Shown in pieces: positions 22,808 to 31,088 of a stretch of DNA of 64,000 nt (position 1 is the first letter of the stretch; the number at the start of each line of letters is the position of its first letter). The position numbers were made by a program, and so were the translations under genes. The notes beneath the pieces were generated by a model that saw only the letters and a list, made by a program, of their open reading frames with translations, had not been told where the DNA came from and made no database searches. The stretch is from the NCBI GenBank assembly GCA_938014885.1, contig CALLQI010000008.1:22298-86297 (forward strand), in the 5' to 3' direction. The DNA comes from an uncultured bacterium. GTDB lineage: Bacteria > Planctomycetota > UBA8742 > UBA2392.

Positions 22808-24247
22808 ATGCGCAAGGCCTTGGACCTTCGGCAGCTGAACTTCGGCGACACACTCAGCCGCAGCTTTGCGTTGTTTACCCGCAACGCGCTGGGCTACACG
22901 CGCTGGATGCTGCTGGTGTACCTGCTGCCGATGCTGGGCCTGCACGCATGGCTGTACTTCCTGATGGAACCCTACGCCTGGGTTGACCGCCCCGGGTCTG
23001 AGCCTGGCATCTTTGACCTGGACACCCGCTGGGCGCAGTACACGTGGCTGACGACCATCGCCGGTGTGCTGCTGGCAACCAGCGTGGCGGCTGCCGGCAT
23101 CTACTACCTGACGGCGCGGCTGTACGTGGGCGCTTCACCCAGCCTGGGCGAGCTGTTCCGGGCGCTGAAGACGCGGATCGGCCACCTGACCGGCATTTCG
23201 TTCCTTCACATTGCCGCCTGCACGGGTCTGATTGCCGGTGCCTACGCGATTCCGGCGCTGATGGGGCTGGACGGCAATGAGGTCGGCGGCTGGCTGATGG
23301 CGATCCTGGTCTGCACGCCCGCGCTGGTGCTGATCATGGCCTGGTACCTGGGCCGCTGGGGTCTGAACCGCGCGGTAGTGATGCTCGATGACGCCGAAAC
23401 CACCGATGCCTTCCAGCGCAGCTCGTACCTGACCGAGCGCTTTCGCTGGCGGCTGTTCGGTCTGGGCTTCGTGATCATGCTGCTGGTGGGCGCGCCGGGC
23501 ATTCCCGGCCTGCTTTCGGCACCCGGGTTGGTGGCCAAGGCACTGGCCACGGATCAGGGCTGGCACCTCGCCGCGGACCTGCTGATGGTGGCCTGGAGCG
23601 GGCTGCTGCTGCCGGTGTTTTTCATCGCGCCGGTGGTCTATTACTTCGACATGCGCTGCCGCAAAGAAAGCTACGACCTGGCCGTAATGGCCCGCAACTT
23701 CGGCATCGAAGAGGCCGACATGCTGCGCCACCGCATGAACCCGGGCATGGGCTACTACCCGCCGGGATACACCGGCGACCGTGGCCGTCGCGAACGCAAA
23801 CCCGCCACCCGCCGCCTTGCCGCAGGACAGCCGGCGGCCGTGGCTGCCAGCGCAGCCTGGGGTCCCAAGTGGCCCGGCGCGGGGGTTGGCGCGGGCGTTA
23901 CCCCGCAGCCTCAGTGGCAAGCCCCGGGGCCAATGCCGCAGCCCGGCATGCCGCAACGCCCGTGGCCGCAGCAGCAGCCCCAGTGGCCGACGCCGCAACA
24001 GCCGCAATGGCCAGCCCCGCAACAACCGCCGCAGCAGCAGTGGCCAGCGCCGCAGCAGTCTCAGTGGCCGGCACCGCAGCAGCAACCCCAGTGGCCCGCG
24101 CCGCAACAGCCACCGCAACCGCAATGGCCCGCGCCGCGACAGCCCCAGTGGCCGGCGCCGGGGCAGCTTCCGCCGGCGGCTGGGCCAAGACCTGACGCGC
24201 CGCCATTGCCGAAGTGGCGACCGCCGCAGCCGGGGGCGCGCCCATGA
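22808..24247 (+). CDS. six-helix membrane protein with Gln-Trp-Pro repeat tail
   Basis: A 479-residue inner-membrane protein that opens the MoxR/DUF58 operon. About six hydrophobic segments occupy residues 35-280 (starting WMLLVYLLPMLGLHAWLYF), preceded by the amphipathic FGDTLSRSFALFTRN common to membrane proteins in such operons. Residues about 370-465 are a disordered tail with eight QWPAP-type units. The family is not recognised by name. Its TGA overlaps the ATG of the next gene (ATGA), so the genes are translated together. It may be a membrane platform for the MoxR system. Confidence 0.75.
   Translation: MRKALDLRQLNFGDTLSRSFALFTRNALGYTRWMLLVYLLPMLGLHAWLYFLMEPYAWVDRPGSEPGIFDLDTRWAQYTWLTTIAGVLLATSVAAAGIYYLTARLYVGASPSLGELFRALKTRIGHLTGISFLHIAACTGLIAGAYAIPALMGLDGNEVGGWLMAILVCTPALVLIMAWYLGRWGLNRAVVMLDDAETTDAFQRSSYLTERFRWRLFGLGFVIMLLVGAPGIPGLLSAPGLVAKALATDQGWHLAADLLMVAWSGLLLPVFFIAPVVYYFDMRCRKESYDLAVMARNFGIEEADMLRHRMNPGMGYYPPGYTGDRGRRERKPATRRLAAGQPAAVAASAAWGPKWPGAGVGAGVTPQPQWQAPGPMPQPGMPQRPWPQQQPQWPTPQQPQWPAPQQPPQQQWPAPQQSQWPAPQQQPQWPAPQQPPQPQWPAPRQPQWPAPGQLPPAAGPRPDAPPLPKWRPPQPGARP
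23909..24170 (+). repeat. in-gene tandem repeat coding for QWPAPQQ units
   Basis: Eight imperfect units of the theme CAGTGGCCNGCGCCGCAGCA, in frame within the membrane-protein gene, encode PQWPAPQQ-like steps. Copy number could vary by slippage. Confidence 0.8.
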
Positions 24248-25248
24248 GACCGCGCATGGTGGTGTGCACGGGCTTTCTTTTGTGCGCGATATTCGCGCTT
24301 GGACCGCACGCTTTCGCGCAGGGAAGCGACGCGCGCGACATCACCAGCAAGCCCGAGTACCGCGGCTATCGCGTACGCGGCGAAGGCGGCGGATCGGGCG
24401 GTAGCGGCGGTTCCGGCGGCAGTGGCGGCAGTGGCGGCAGCGGAAACTCCGGCACCGGCCAACCCGGCGAAGACGGCGAATGGCAGCCCTCCGACAGTAG
24501 CCCTCCCGAGGAAGCCGGTCGCGATGACTGGGAAGAACCCAAGCCTGAGCCCGGCGAGTGGCAACCCTCAGAGCCGGACGACGCCTGGGGCAAGTCCACC
24601 GGCGATGGCTTCAAGCGCGGCTCCACCGCGACCGGCCCGTCGCGACCCGCCCCGGAACCGCGCGGCCGCAGCAGTGGATGGGACGGCGGCGGCGGTGGTG
24701 GCGGCAGCGGCGCGTTTGGCGAGTTCCTGGCCGTGGTGTTCAAAGTGGTAATGTGGGTCATGCTGATCGGCGGCGGGTTAGTCGCGCTGTACTTCATCGT
24801 ACGGGCGCTGCTGGGCATTCGCTTCGGCAAGCGCGCGCGCAAATCCAAAGCCTCCAAGAAGAAGGCGACTGCGAAGGCTGACGACGCTGCGGGCCAACCG
24901 GACGCGCCGGCGCAGCCAGAACTGCCGCCCGAGTTTGAAGACGCGCTCGCCGTCGCCCGCAAAGAACTGGCCAACGCGCTGGCCCAGGGCGATTACGCCC
25001 GCGCCACCGTGCTGCGCTATCGCGTGTTCTGGCTTGAGGCCGGCTGGCGCGGCTGCGTCGAGCAAACCGACGTGCGCACCTGGCGCGATGCCCTGCGCAT
25101 GGCCCGCAAGGAAGCCCGTGGCGCGCTGCGACCTTCGCTGTCACTGGTTGAGCGCGTGCGCTATGGCGACTACAAGCCGGCCGCACGCGAGTTTGAGGAA
25201 TGGCAAAGCACCCTGCAGCAGGTTGAGCCTCGCGGGGTGATCGCATGA
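24244..25248 (+). CDS. DUF4129 domain protein
   Basis: A 334-residue membrane protein of the MoxR/DUF58 operon. A signal peptide (about 1-26, ending AFAQ) is followed by a low-complexity Gly/Ser and acidic region, two EWQPS repeats, one membrane helix (about 165-190), a lysine-rich stretch and a C-terminal cytoplasmic DUF4129 domain (ALAQGDYARATVLRYRVFWLEAGW). The four-base ATGA overlaps at both ends show tight coupling with the neighbours. DUF4129 proteins are often found with transglutaminase or DUF4350 genes; their role is unknown. Confidence 0.8.
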   Translation: MRPRMVVCTGFLLCAIFALGPHAFAQGSDARDITSKPEYRGYRVRGEGGGSGGSGGSGGSGGSGGSGNSGTGQPGEDGEWQPSDSSPPEEAGRDDWEEPKPEPGEWQPSEPDDAWGKSTGDGFKRGSTATGPSRPAPEPRGRSSGWDGGGGGGGSGAFGEFLAVVFKVVMWVMLIGGGLVALYFIVRALLGIRFGKRARKSKASKKKATAKADDAAGQPDAPAQPELPPEFEDALAVARKELANALAQGDYARATVLRYRVFWLEAGWRGCVEQTDVRTWRDALRMARKEARGALRPSLSLVERVRYGDYKPAAREFEEWQSTLQQVEPRGVIA

Positions 25249-26540
25249 GCGAGGGCATCGCCCGCGAGAACCGCCGCGAAAGCATCTTCCGCTGGAGCCT
25301 GGTCGGCATCCTGCTGGGCGGAAGCGTGCTGTGGATGATCTTCAGTATCTTCAGTGAACCCAAGCGCCCCGACAACTTCACGAACAGCCACTCGTATTCA
25401 CCGGGCGGGCATCGCGCGCTGGCTGAGTTGCTGCAAGCCCGCGGCCGCGAAGTGGTGCGCAACACTGCCAAGCTGAAGGCGCCGAAGATGGACGGCTTCC
25501 AGGGCGACACCCTGGTACTGCTTGAGCCGATACCCGAGTACGTCTACGACTTTGCCGATGATTTCGAACTGCTGTTCGATGAAGCCACCCGCAACCCCAC
25601 CAGCATCATCCTGGTCCTGCCCAAGCGCTGGTACAGGGTGTCCGAGACACAGGAAGACGAAGACTCGCTGACACTGAACGAATACCTGCACCCCAAACAC
25701 GCCGCCGAAGTCCCGCTGCGTGAGGCCGGCTACCGCAACAACGTAGCATTGCTGCGTGTGAAGCCGCAGTCGATTTACATGACCAGCGAAGCGTTCGACT
25801 TCCGCAGCGAGGAAACGCGCACCTACATCGAAGCGCCGGTGCAGGTGTTCAGCGTCAAGCCTGAGGGCCGGAGCGGCTACGAAGTGCTGGCCGAAACCGA
25901 AAACGGCCACCCCGTTGTGCTTCGGGTGCGCGACACCGACGAGAACGGTCGTGGCGGAGTAATCCTCGTCAGCGACCCGGACGTGTTCACCAACCGCTAT
26001 ATCGCGCGCGACGGCGCGGCCGAATTCGTCACGAAGCTGATCGACCGGGCACCCCCGGGCAAGATCATCATCGATGAGCAATTGCACGGCTTCACCACCG
26101 ATTCGTCGGTCGAATACCTGGCGGTGACTCCGCCGGGGCTTTACGTGACGCTGAGTGTGCTGCTGGTGCTGCTGGTGTTCGCCTGGCGCCAGGCCACCGT
26201 GGTGCGTCCCGTGCGGCTGGAGCAAACCGACCGCACGGACCGTACGTATGCCATTGAGGGCGTGGCGCGCATGATGCTGCGCACGCGTGATCATCGGGGC
26301 GCGGCCACGCGGATTGGCCGGCGTTCATACCTGGTACTGGGTCAGGGGGCCGCACAAGTGGGCGGCCCGGGCAGCGGTACCGGGGTGCGAAGCCGCACCG
26401 GGCGCCTCAGCATCGACGGCGGCGAGAATCAGCTTGAGCGCCTGATGACCGTGGCGCAACGTGTCGCGATGCTGAAGCGAACCGGCGGCACCGAGCACAG
26501 CAGTGAAAGTGAAGGGAACGCCAACCCGCCGGCGGCCTGA
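25245..26540 (+). CDS. DUF4350 domain membrane protein
   Basis: A 431-residue protein with an N-terminal membrane helix (about 18-37) and the DUF4350 pattern (NSHSYSPGGHRALAELLQARG, then DTLVLLEPIP). The body is a large periplasmic region including SDPDVFTNRYIA. A second membrane helix (about 300-318) is followed by a cytoplasmic tail. The two helices and DUF4350 placement match the usual partner of DUF4129 and MoxR. ATGA overlap with the DUF4129 gene. Proposed roles for these operons are cell-envelope stress and protein complex maturation; no direct evidence here. Confidence 0.85.
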   Translation: MSEGIARENRRESIFRWSLVGILLGGSVLWMIFSIFSEPKRPDNFTNSHSYSPGGHRALAELLQARGREVVRNTAKLKAPKMDGFQGDTLVLLEPIPEYVYDFADDFELLFDEATRNPTSIILVLPKRWYRVSETQEDEDSLTLNEYLHPKHAAEVPLREAGYRNNVALLRVKPQSIYMTSEAFDFRSEETRTYIEAPVQVFSVKPEGRSGYEVLAETENGHPVVLRVRDTDENGRGGVILVSDPDVFTNRYIARDGAAEFVTKLIDRAPPGKIIIDEQLHGFTTDSSVEYLAVTPPGLYVTLSVLLVLLVFAWRQATVVRPVRLEQTDRTDRTYAIEGVARMMLRTRDHRGAATRIGRRSYLVLGQGAAQVGGPGSGTGVRSRTGRLSIDGGENQLERLMTVAQRVAMLKRTGGTEHSSESEGNANPPAA

Positions 26541-26616
26541 TGGCCACGGCAAGGTCAGCTTGCAGTACGGCGCGCGAAGGGCGTGCCGGATTGAAGGATC
26601 GAACGAAAGAACCGAG

Positions 26617-27645
26617 ATGAACGACGACTTTGCTTCCATGCCAGAACAGCGCATGCCCGAGCCGCGCGCGCCCGAACCGCAGACAGAGCCCGCCGAGGTC
26701 AAGATCGCGCGCTTTGCCAAGATCCTCGACGCCGCAGTAGACAAGGTCGTGAAGGGCCAGCCCGGCGTGGTGCGGCACATACTTGTGGCGCTGCTGGTGC
26801 AGGGCCACGTGCTGCTGGAAGGCAACCCGGGCACAGCCAAGACGCTGCTGGTGCGCACACTCAGCAAGCTATGCAACCTCGAATTCCGGCGCATCCAGTT
26901 CACGCCGGACCTGATGCCCAGCGATATCACCGGCACCAGCATCTTCCGGCCCGACACCGCACAGTTCGAGTTCCGAAAAGGCCCGGTGTTCACGCAGCTG
27001 CTGCTCACTGACGAAATCAACCGCGCGCCCGCGCGCACACAGGCGGCCCTGCTGCAGGCAATGCAGGAACGCATGGTCAGCGCCGACGGTGCCGACCACA
27101 TCCTGAGCGAAGTGTTCACCGTGGTCGCGACCCAGAACCCGCTCGAGAACGAGGGCACCTACCCGCTGCCGGAAGCTGAGCTGGACCGCTTCCTGTTCAA
27201 GCTGATGGTCGATTACCCCAACGAGCAGGCTGAGCTTGAGATCTTCAAGCAGCACGGTGCCCCCAAGTCAGCCGACGACTTTGCCGCACTGGGCAAGGAA
27301 GCGCTGTTCGGCGCCACCGAGCTGGCAGCCATGCGCCGCGTGGTGATGCGCGTGGATGTGCGCCCCGACATCGCCGACTACACGCTCAAGATCGTGCGCG
27401 CGACCCGCGAGCACCCCTTCCTTCGCGCCGGGGCTTCAACCCGCGCGGGCGTGATGCTGCTGCGCGCTGCCCGTGCCCTGGCCTGCACTGAGGGCCGCGG
27501 CTACGTGATCCCTGACGACGTGCGCGAGCTTGTGCCGGCCGCGCTGCGCCACCGCCTGTACCGCACGGCCGCCGCGGAACTTGAGGGCACCACCACCGAC
27601 ACCATCCTTGAGGACATCGTCAACCGCATTCCACCCCCGCGCTAA
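26617..27645 (+). CDS. MoxR-family AAA+ ATPase
   Basis: A 342-residue ATPase of the MoxR/RavA clade, cytoplasmic. Walker A GNPGTAKT is at 69-76, Walker B LLLTDEINRAP carries both acidic residues, and the sensor region reads VVATQNPLENEGTYPLPEAELDRF. The C-terminal lid domain is normal. MoxR enzymes act as chaperones, often with a von Willebrand or DUF58 protein as partner, and DUF58 follows here. The start at 26617 is preceded by a weak purine-rich stretch. The stop TAA and the next ATG overlap by one base. Confidence 0.95.
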   Translation: MNDDFASMPEQRMPEPRAPEPQTEPAEVKIARFAKILDAAVDKVVKGQPGVVRHILVALLVQGHVLLEGNPGTAKTLLVRTLSKLCNLEFRRIQFTPDLMPSDITGTSIFRPDTAQFEFRKGPVFTQLLLTDEINRAPARTQAALLQAMQERMVSADGADHILSEVFTVVATQNPLENEGTYPLPEAELDRFLFKLMVDYPNEQAELEIFKQHGAPKSADDFAALGKEALFGATELAAMRRVVMRVDVRPDIADYTLKIVRATREHPFLRAGASTRAGVMLLRAARALACTEGRGYVIPDDVRELVPAALRHRLYRTAAAELEGTTTDTILEDIVNRIPPPR

Positions 27646-28961
27646 TGGGCTACTCACCGACCAGGCTGGCGATGCTGCTTGCACTCGTGCCGCTAGGCGC
27701 GTCGGTGATGCTGTTGCTGGATTCGACGCTGCTCATGCCCTGGGTCAGCCTGTTGGTCGGCTACATGCTGCTTCTGGGTGTGGACGCGATCATGCTGCCG
27801 CGCAAGGCCGGCATTTCGATCGAGCGCGAGGCGCCGGCCGACGTGGGCGTCGGCGGCGAGTTCCAGGCAAACGTCACGGTCTTCAACGACGGCGACTACA
27901 CCCTGCGAGGCCGCCTGTACGACTTCGTGCCCCCGCAGCTGGAAGGGCCGCGCGCGCCGCTTTCATTCAGTGTGGCACCGGGCGAAGGCGACACATTCGC
28001 TGTCCCGTTCACCGCCACCGACCGCGGCGAGTTCGAGTTCAATGAAGCCACCGCCGTCGTGTACGGCCCGCTGCGCCTGATGCGCCGGATTGTGCCGCTG
28101 GCGGCAGTGGCCAAAGTGGTGGCCGCGCCGGGCATTGAGCTGTTGAAGAGCAACGAGCTGATCCTGAAGGCCGCGCGCGACGCCGACGTGGGCATCAGCC
28201 GCGCGCGTGGCGTGGGCCAGGGCGGCGAGTTCGAGAGCCTGGCCCCGTATGTGCCCGGCGACCCGCCCCAAAGCGTCGACTGGAAGGCCTACGCGCGCAC
28301 CGGCCAGCTTGCCGTGCGTCGCTACGTGCCCGAGCGCAGGCGCAACGTGATGCTCGCCTGCGACGCCGGCCGCCTGATGGGTGCCCGCGTCGGCGGCGTC
28401 CGCAAAGTGGATCTGGCGCTGGGCGCCCTGATGCGCGTGGCCGCCGCCGCCTTGCAACGCGGCGACCTGGTCGGCCTGATGATCTTTGACGGGCAGGTGC
28501 AGGCTCTGCTGCCGCCGCGCGCGGGACACGGTCAACTCAGCAAGCTCGTGCGCGCCAGCCTGGCCGTGAAGGCCAACCACAGTGAAACGTCGTTCACGCC
28601 GGCACTGGTGCAACTGAACCAGGCGCTGCCGCGCCGCGCGCTGGTGGTTCTGGCGACGGACTTCGACAACGAGGCCCAGGGCTGGGAGTTGCAGCGCAAC
28701 GTCGCCCAGATCACCCGCAAGCACGTGGCGCTGGTGGCAGCAATGCGCGACCCGGTGTTCCACCGTACCGTGGCCGCTGAGGTAGAGCGCCCGATTGACG
28801 CCTACCGCCAGCTCGCGGCGCTGACCCTGCTGGAAGAACGTGAGATGATCCTGCAACGCGTGCGCGCCACGGGTGTGCACACTCTGGATGCCGAACCCGA
28901 CCAGCTGACCGGCCCGCTGCTCAGCATGTACGGCCGCATCGTAACCGGCGGCCGGTTCTAG
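27645..28961 (+). CDS. DUF58 (vWA-like) membrane-anchored protein
   Basis: A 438-residue protein with two N-terminal membrane helices (about 5-50) and a beta-sandwich region. The DUF58 signature YVPGDPPQSVDWKAYARTG is followed by a von Willebrand A-like fold (VMLACDAGRLM as the MIDAS-like strand). It is the standard partner of MoxR, probably recruited by it for complex assembly at the membrane. It closes the operon and converges on the FHA-protease gene. Confidence 0.93.
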   Translation: MGYSPTRLAMLLALVPLGASVMLLLDSTLLMPWVSLLVGYMLLLGVDAIMLPRKAGISIEREAPADVGVGGEFQANVTVFNDGDYTLRGRLYDFVPPQLEGPRAPLSFSVAPGEGDTFAVPFTATDRGEFEFNEATAVVYGPLRLMRRIVPLAAVAKVVAAPGIELLKSNELILKAARDADVGISRARGVGQGGEFESLAPYVPGDPPQSVDWKAYARTGQLAVRRYVPERRRNVMLACDAGRLMGARVGGVRKVDLALGALMRVAAAALQRGDLVGLMIFDGQVQALLPPRAGHGQLSKLVRASLAVKANHSETSFTPALVQLNQALPRRALVVLATDFDNEAQGWELQRNVAQITRKHVALVAAMRDPVFHRTVAAEVERPIDAYRQLAALTLLEEREMILQRVRATGVHTLDAEPDQLTGPLLSMYGRIVTGGRF

Positions 28962-29005
28962 GATCCTGTTCCGGCGCGTGAAACTGCGGCTGTCACAGCG
29001 CACCG

Positions 29006-30880
29006 TCAGTCAAGCAGCTTCTTCACTAATGCGCGAGCGTGGTCTACGGAGATTGCTTCGCCCTGGGTGTCGCCGGTACCCCACTTCAGCGTAATCACGC
29101 CGACGACCTTGCCATTCACGTGGATCAGCGGGCCGCCTGAGTTGCCGGGCAGGATCGGCGCGCTGGTGCCGATCACACCGACCTCAAGCTGGATGCTGCG
29201 CAGGTTGCCCGTGGCCGGGCTGGTCGTCACCGTGGTGCCCTTGATGACGCTGAGGCCCAGCGGATAGCCCAGCGACATCACGCTTTCCATCTGTTTCAGC
29301 GCCTTCAATTCCTCGTCGCTGGCCATCGGCAGCGGCTCAGCCAGGTGTGCGGGGTTGGTGCGCTCAAACTCAAGCAGCGCCAGGTCCGCGCTGGTATCCA
29401 TGCGATGGATCGAGATGTTCTTGATGCGGCTGATGATGTCTTCCGGCAGGTCCGTCTTGAAACCGTTGCCTGCCAGGAATTGCGCGTAGTTGTCGCCATA
29501 GGTCATCAGCACGTCGTCGGCATAGCCGGTGATGCGCACCCGGCCGCGGCCACCCCAGCCGTTGGGCACCGTGGCCCATGCATCGGCGACGGTCAGGCGC
29601 GTGTCGCCGGCCTTGTCGCGCAATTTTGTGCCGGGCTGCCAGGCGGCGATCACCCAGTCTTTGACTGGCGCCGGCCGCACGTCCTGGATCGCGTGGCTGA
29701 TCGCGAGTTCGTGCTTGAACAGGAAGGGCTTGATGACGTGTTTGTTGGTGATGACCCAGGCCTTTTTCTCAGAGGTCTTGACCAGCCAGCCGGTGCCGGT
29801 GCCGCTTTCGATGCCCACGGCCTCACCGGCTGCGTTGAGCAACGGATACTGCACGAAGATGAGGAAGACGCTGGCGTTGTACTTTTCGGCCAGGTCGCGG
29901 AACTTTTCGTCGGTGGGGGCTGACTGCAGCTTCTCAAGTTCTTTCAGCTGCGCCTCGGTGGCTTCCTTCAACTGCTTGAGCTGGGCCTCGCTGATTTCCT
30001 TGACGCGCGCGGCTGTGGCATCGTCTACATCCTTGCGCAGGGTTTCGAAGCGCTTGTCCTGTTCATCGCGCAGGGTTTTGACCTGGTCGGCCATGGCAGT
30101 TTCGAGCGCGCCGAATTTCTTGCGCAGCTCGGCCATTTCCTGTTCGCGTTCGGTGTCGCGCTTGCTGCGTTCGGCCTCTGCGTCGTCCAGTTTCTTGTCG
30201 CGTGCGGCCTGGGCCTGCTTTTCGCGTTCGTCGGCCTGCGCCTGCAGCGTTTCCTGGTTCTGGTAGTACCAGACGCCGATGGCACCCAACGCCAGCAGCA
30301 GCAGGAACATCGCGCCGACCATGGTGACCAGCCCGGCGCGGCGGGTATCGGCGCGCGACTCAAGCTGTTCGGCCACGGCCTTGATCATGTGCTTGGTCTT
30401 GTCGCCGGCACCGACCTTGGCGCCAACCGATTCGACTATGCGGGTCATGTCGCCGCCGCCGGCGGGCTGGCGTCCTGAAACGGCCGGAAGCTGGCTTACG
30501 GGCGGTGCCGGGTCAGCGGGAATCACCGCGCGTACCACGGCCCCTTCCTGGCCCAGGCTGATCTCGTAGCCGTCGTACAGGCGCATGCCCGCTGCGGTGA
30601 CGCGTGCACGGTTCACGTACAGGCCGTTGCTGCTGCCCTGGTCGCGCAGGAACACTCCTTCAGCGCGTTCTTCCAGCAGCGCGTGGTGACCGGAAACTTT
30701 CAGGTCACGGGCCCCGTCGAAGCGCACTTTGCAATCGGGTGCGCGCCCAAGCATCACGCCGCCCCGCAGCTCGGCGCTGCCGAATGCGAAGCGCTTGCCG
30801 GCCAGTGAGCTGGTCAGGACTTCAAGCACCACGCGCGGCGGCGCTGCTTCCTGCATCGTGCGTTGCATTTCCGTTGGCAT
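29006..30880 (-). CDS. FHA-domain membrane trypsin-like serine protease
   Basis: A 624-residue protein joining a phosphothreonine reader to a protease. Residues about 15-110 are an FHA domain (GRAPDCKVRF, SGHHALL, GSSNGLYVN). A membrane helix (about 190-210) is followed by a long charged coiled coil (about 215-330). The C-terminal chymotrypsin-fold domain has His381 (NKHVI), Asp499 (ADLALLE) and Ser581 (GNSGGP). The topology would place FHA in the cytoplasm and the protease in the periplasm, so a cytoplasmic phospho-signal could regulate proteolysis outside. No PDZ domain is present. The start at 30880 gives a normal N-terminus; reading up to 31006 adds atypical sequence. Confidence 0.88.
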   Translation of the reverse strand: MPTEMQRTMQEAAPPRVVLEVLTSSLAGKRFAFGSAELRGGVMLGRAPDCKVRFDGARDLKVSGHHALLEERAEGVFLRDQGSSNGLYVNRARVTAAGMRLYDGYEISLGQEGAVVRAVIPADPAPPVSQLPAVSGRQPAGGGDMTRIVESVGAKVGAGDKTKHMIKAVAEQLESRADTRRAGLVTMVGAMFLLLLALGAIGVWYYQNQETLQAQADEREKQAQAARDKKLDDAEAERSKRDTEREQEMAELRKKFGALETAMADQVKTLRDEQDKRFETLRKDVDDATAARVKEISEAQLKQLKEATEAQLKELEKLQSAPTDEKFRDLAEKYNASVFLIFVQYPLLNAAGEAVGIESGTGTGWLVKTSEKKAWVITNKHVIKPFLFKHELAISHAIQDVRPAPVKDWVIAAWQPGTKLRDKAGDTRLTVADAWATVPNGWGGRGRVRITGYADDVLMTYGDNYAQFLAGNGFKTDLPEDIISRIKNISIHRMDTSADLALLEFERTNPAHLAEPLPMASDEELKALKQMESVMSLGYPLGLSVIKGTTVTTSPATGNLRSIQLEVGVIGTSAPILPGNSGGPLIHVNGKVVGVITLKWGTGDTQGEAISVDHARALVKKLLD

Positions 30881-31088
30881 GGATGTGCTCCGGCGCACAG
30901 CGTATCGCATGCGACAGCACTCGCAAGCGCGGCGGACGCGGGCGCGTCGAACCGTGTCGCGCGTGACCGCGAAGTTCCCCAGCACTACGTCATTGCAAAC
31001 TCGCAAAGCGGAAAGTTTCGTGGCCGATGCGCCCCGTCAGATGGTGTACGCATGCCGCACCGTGCCATGCACGGGATAGACTTCCGGC

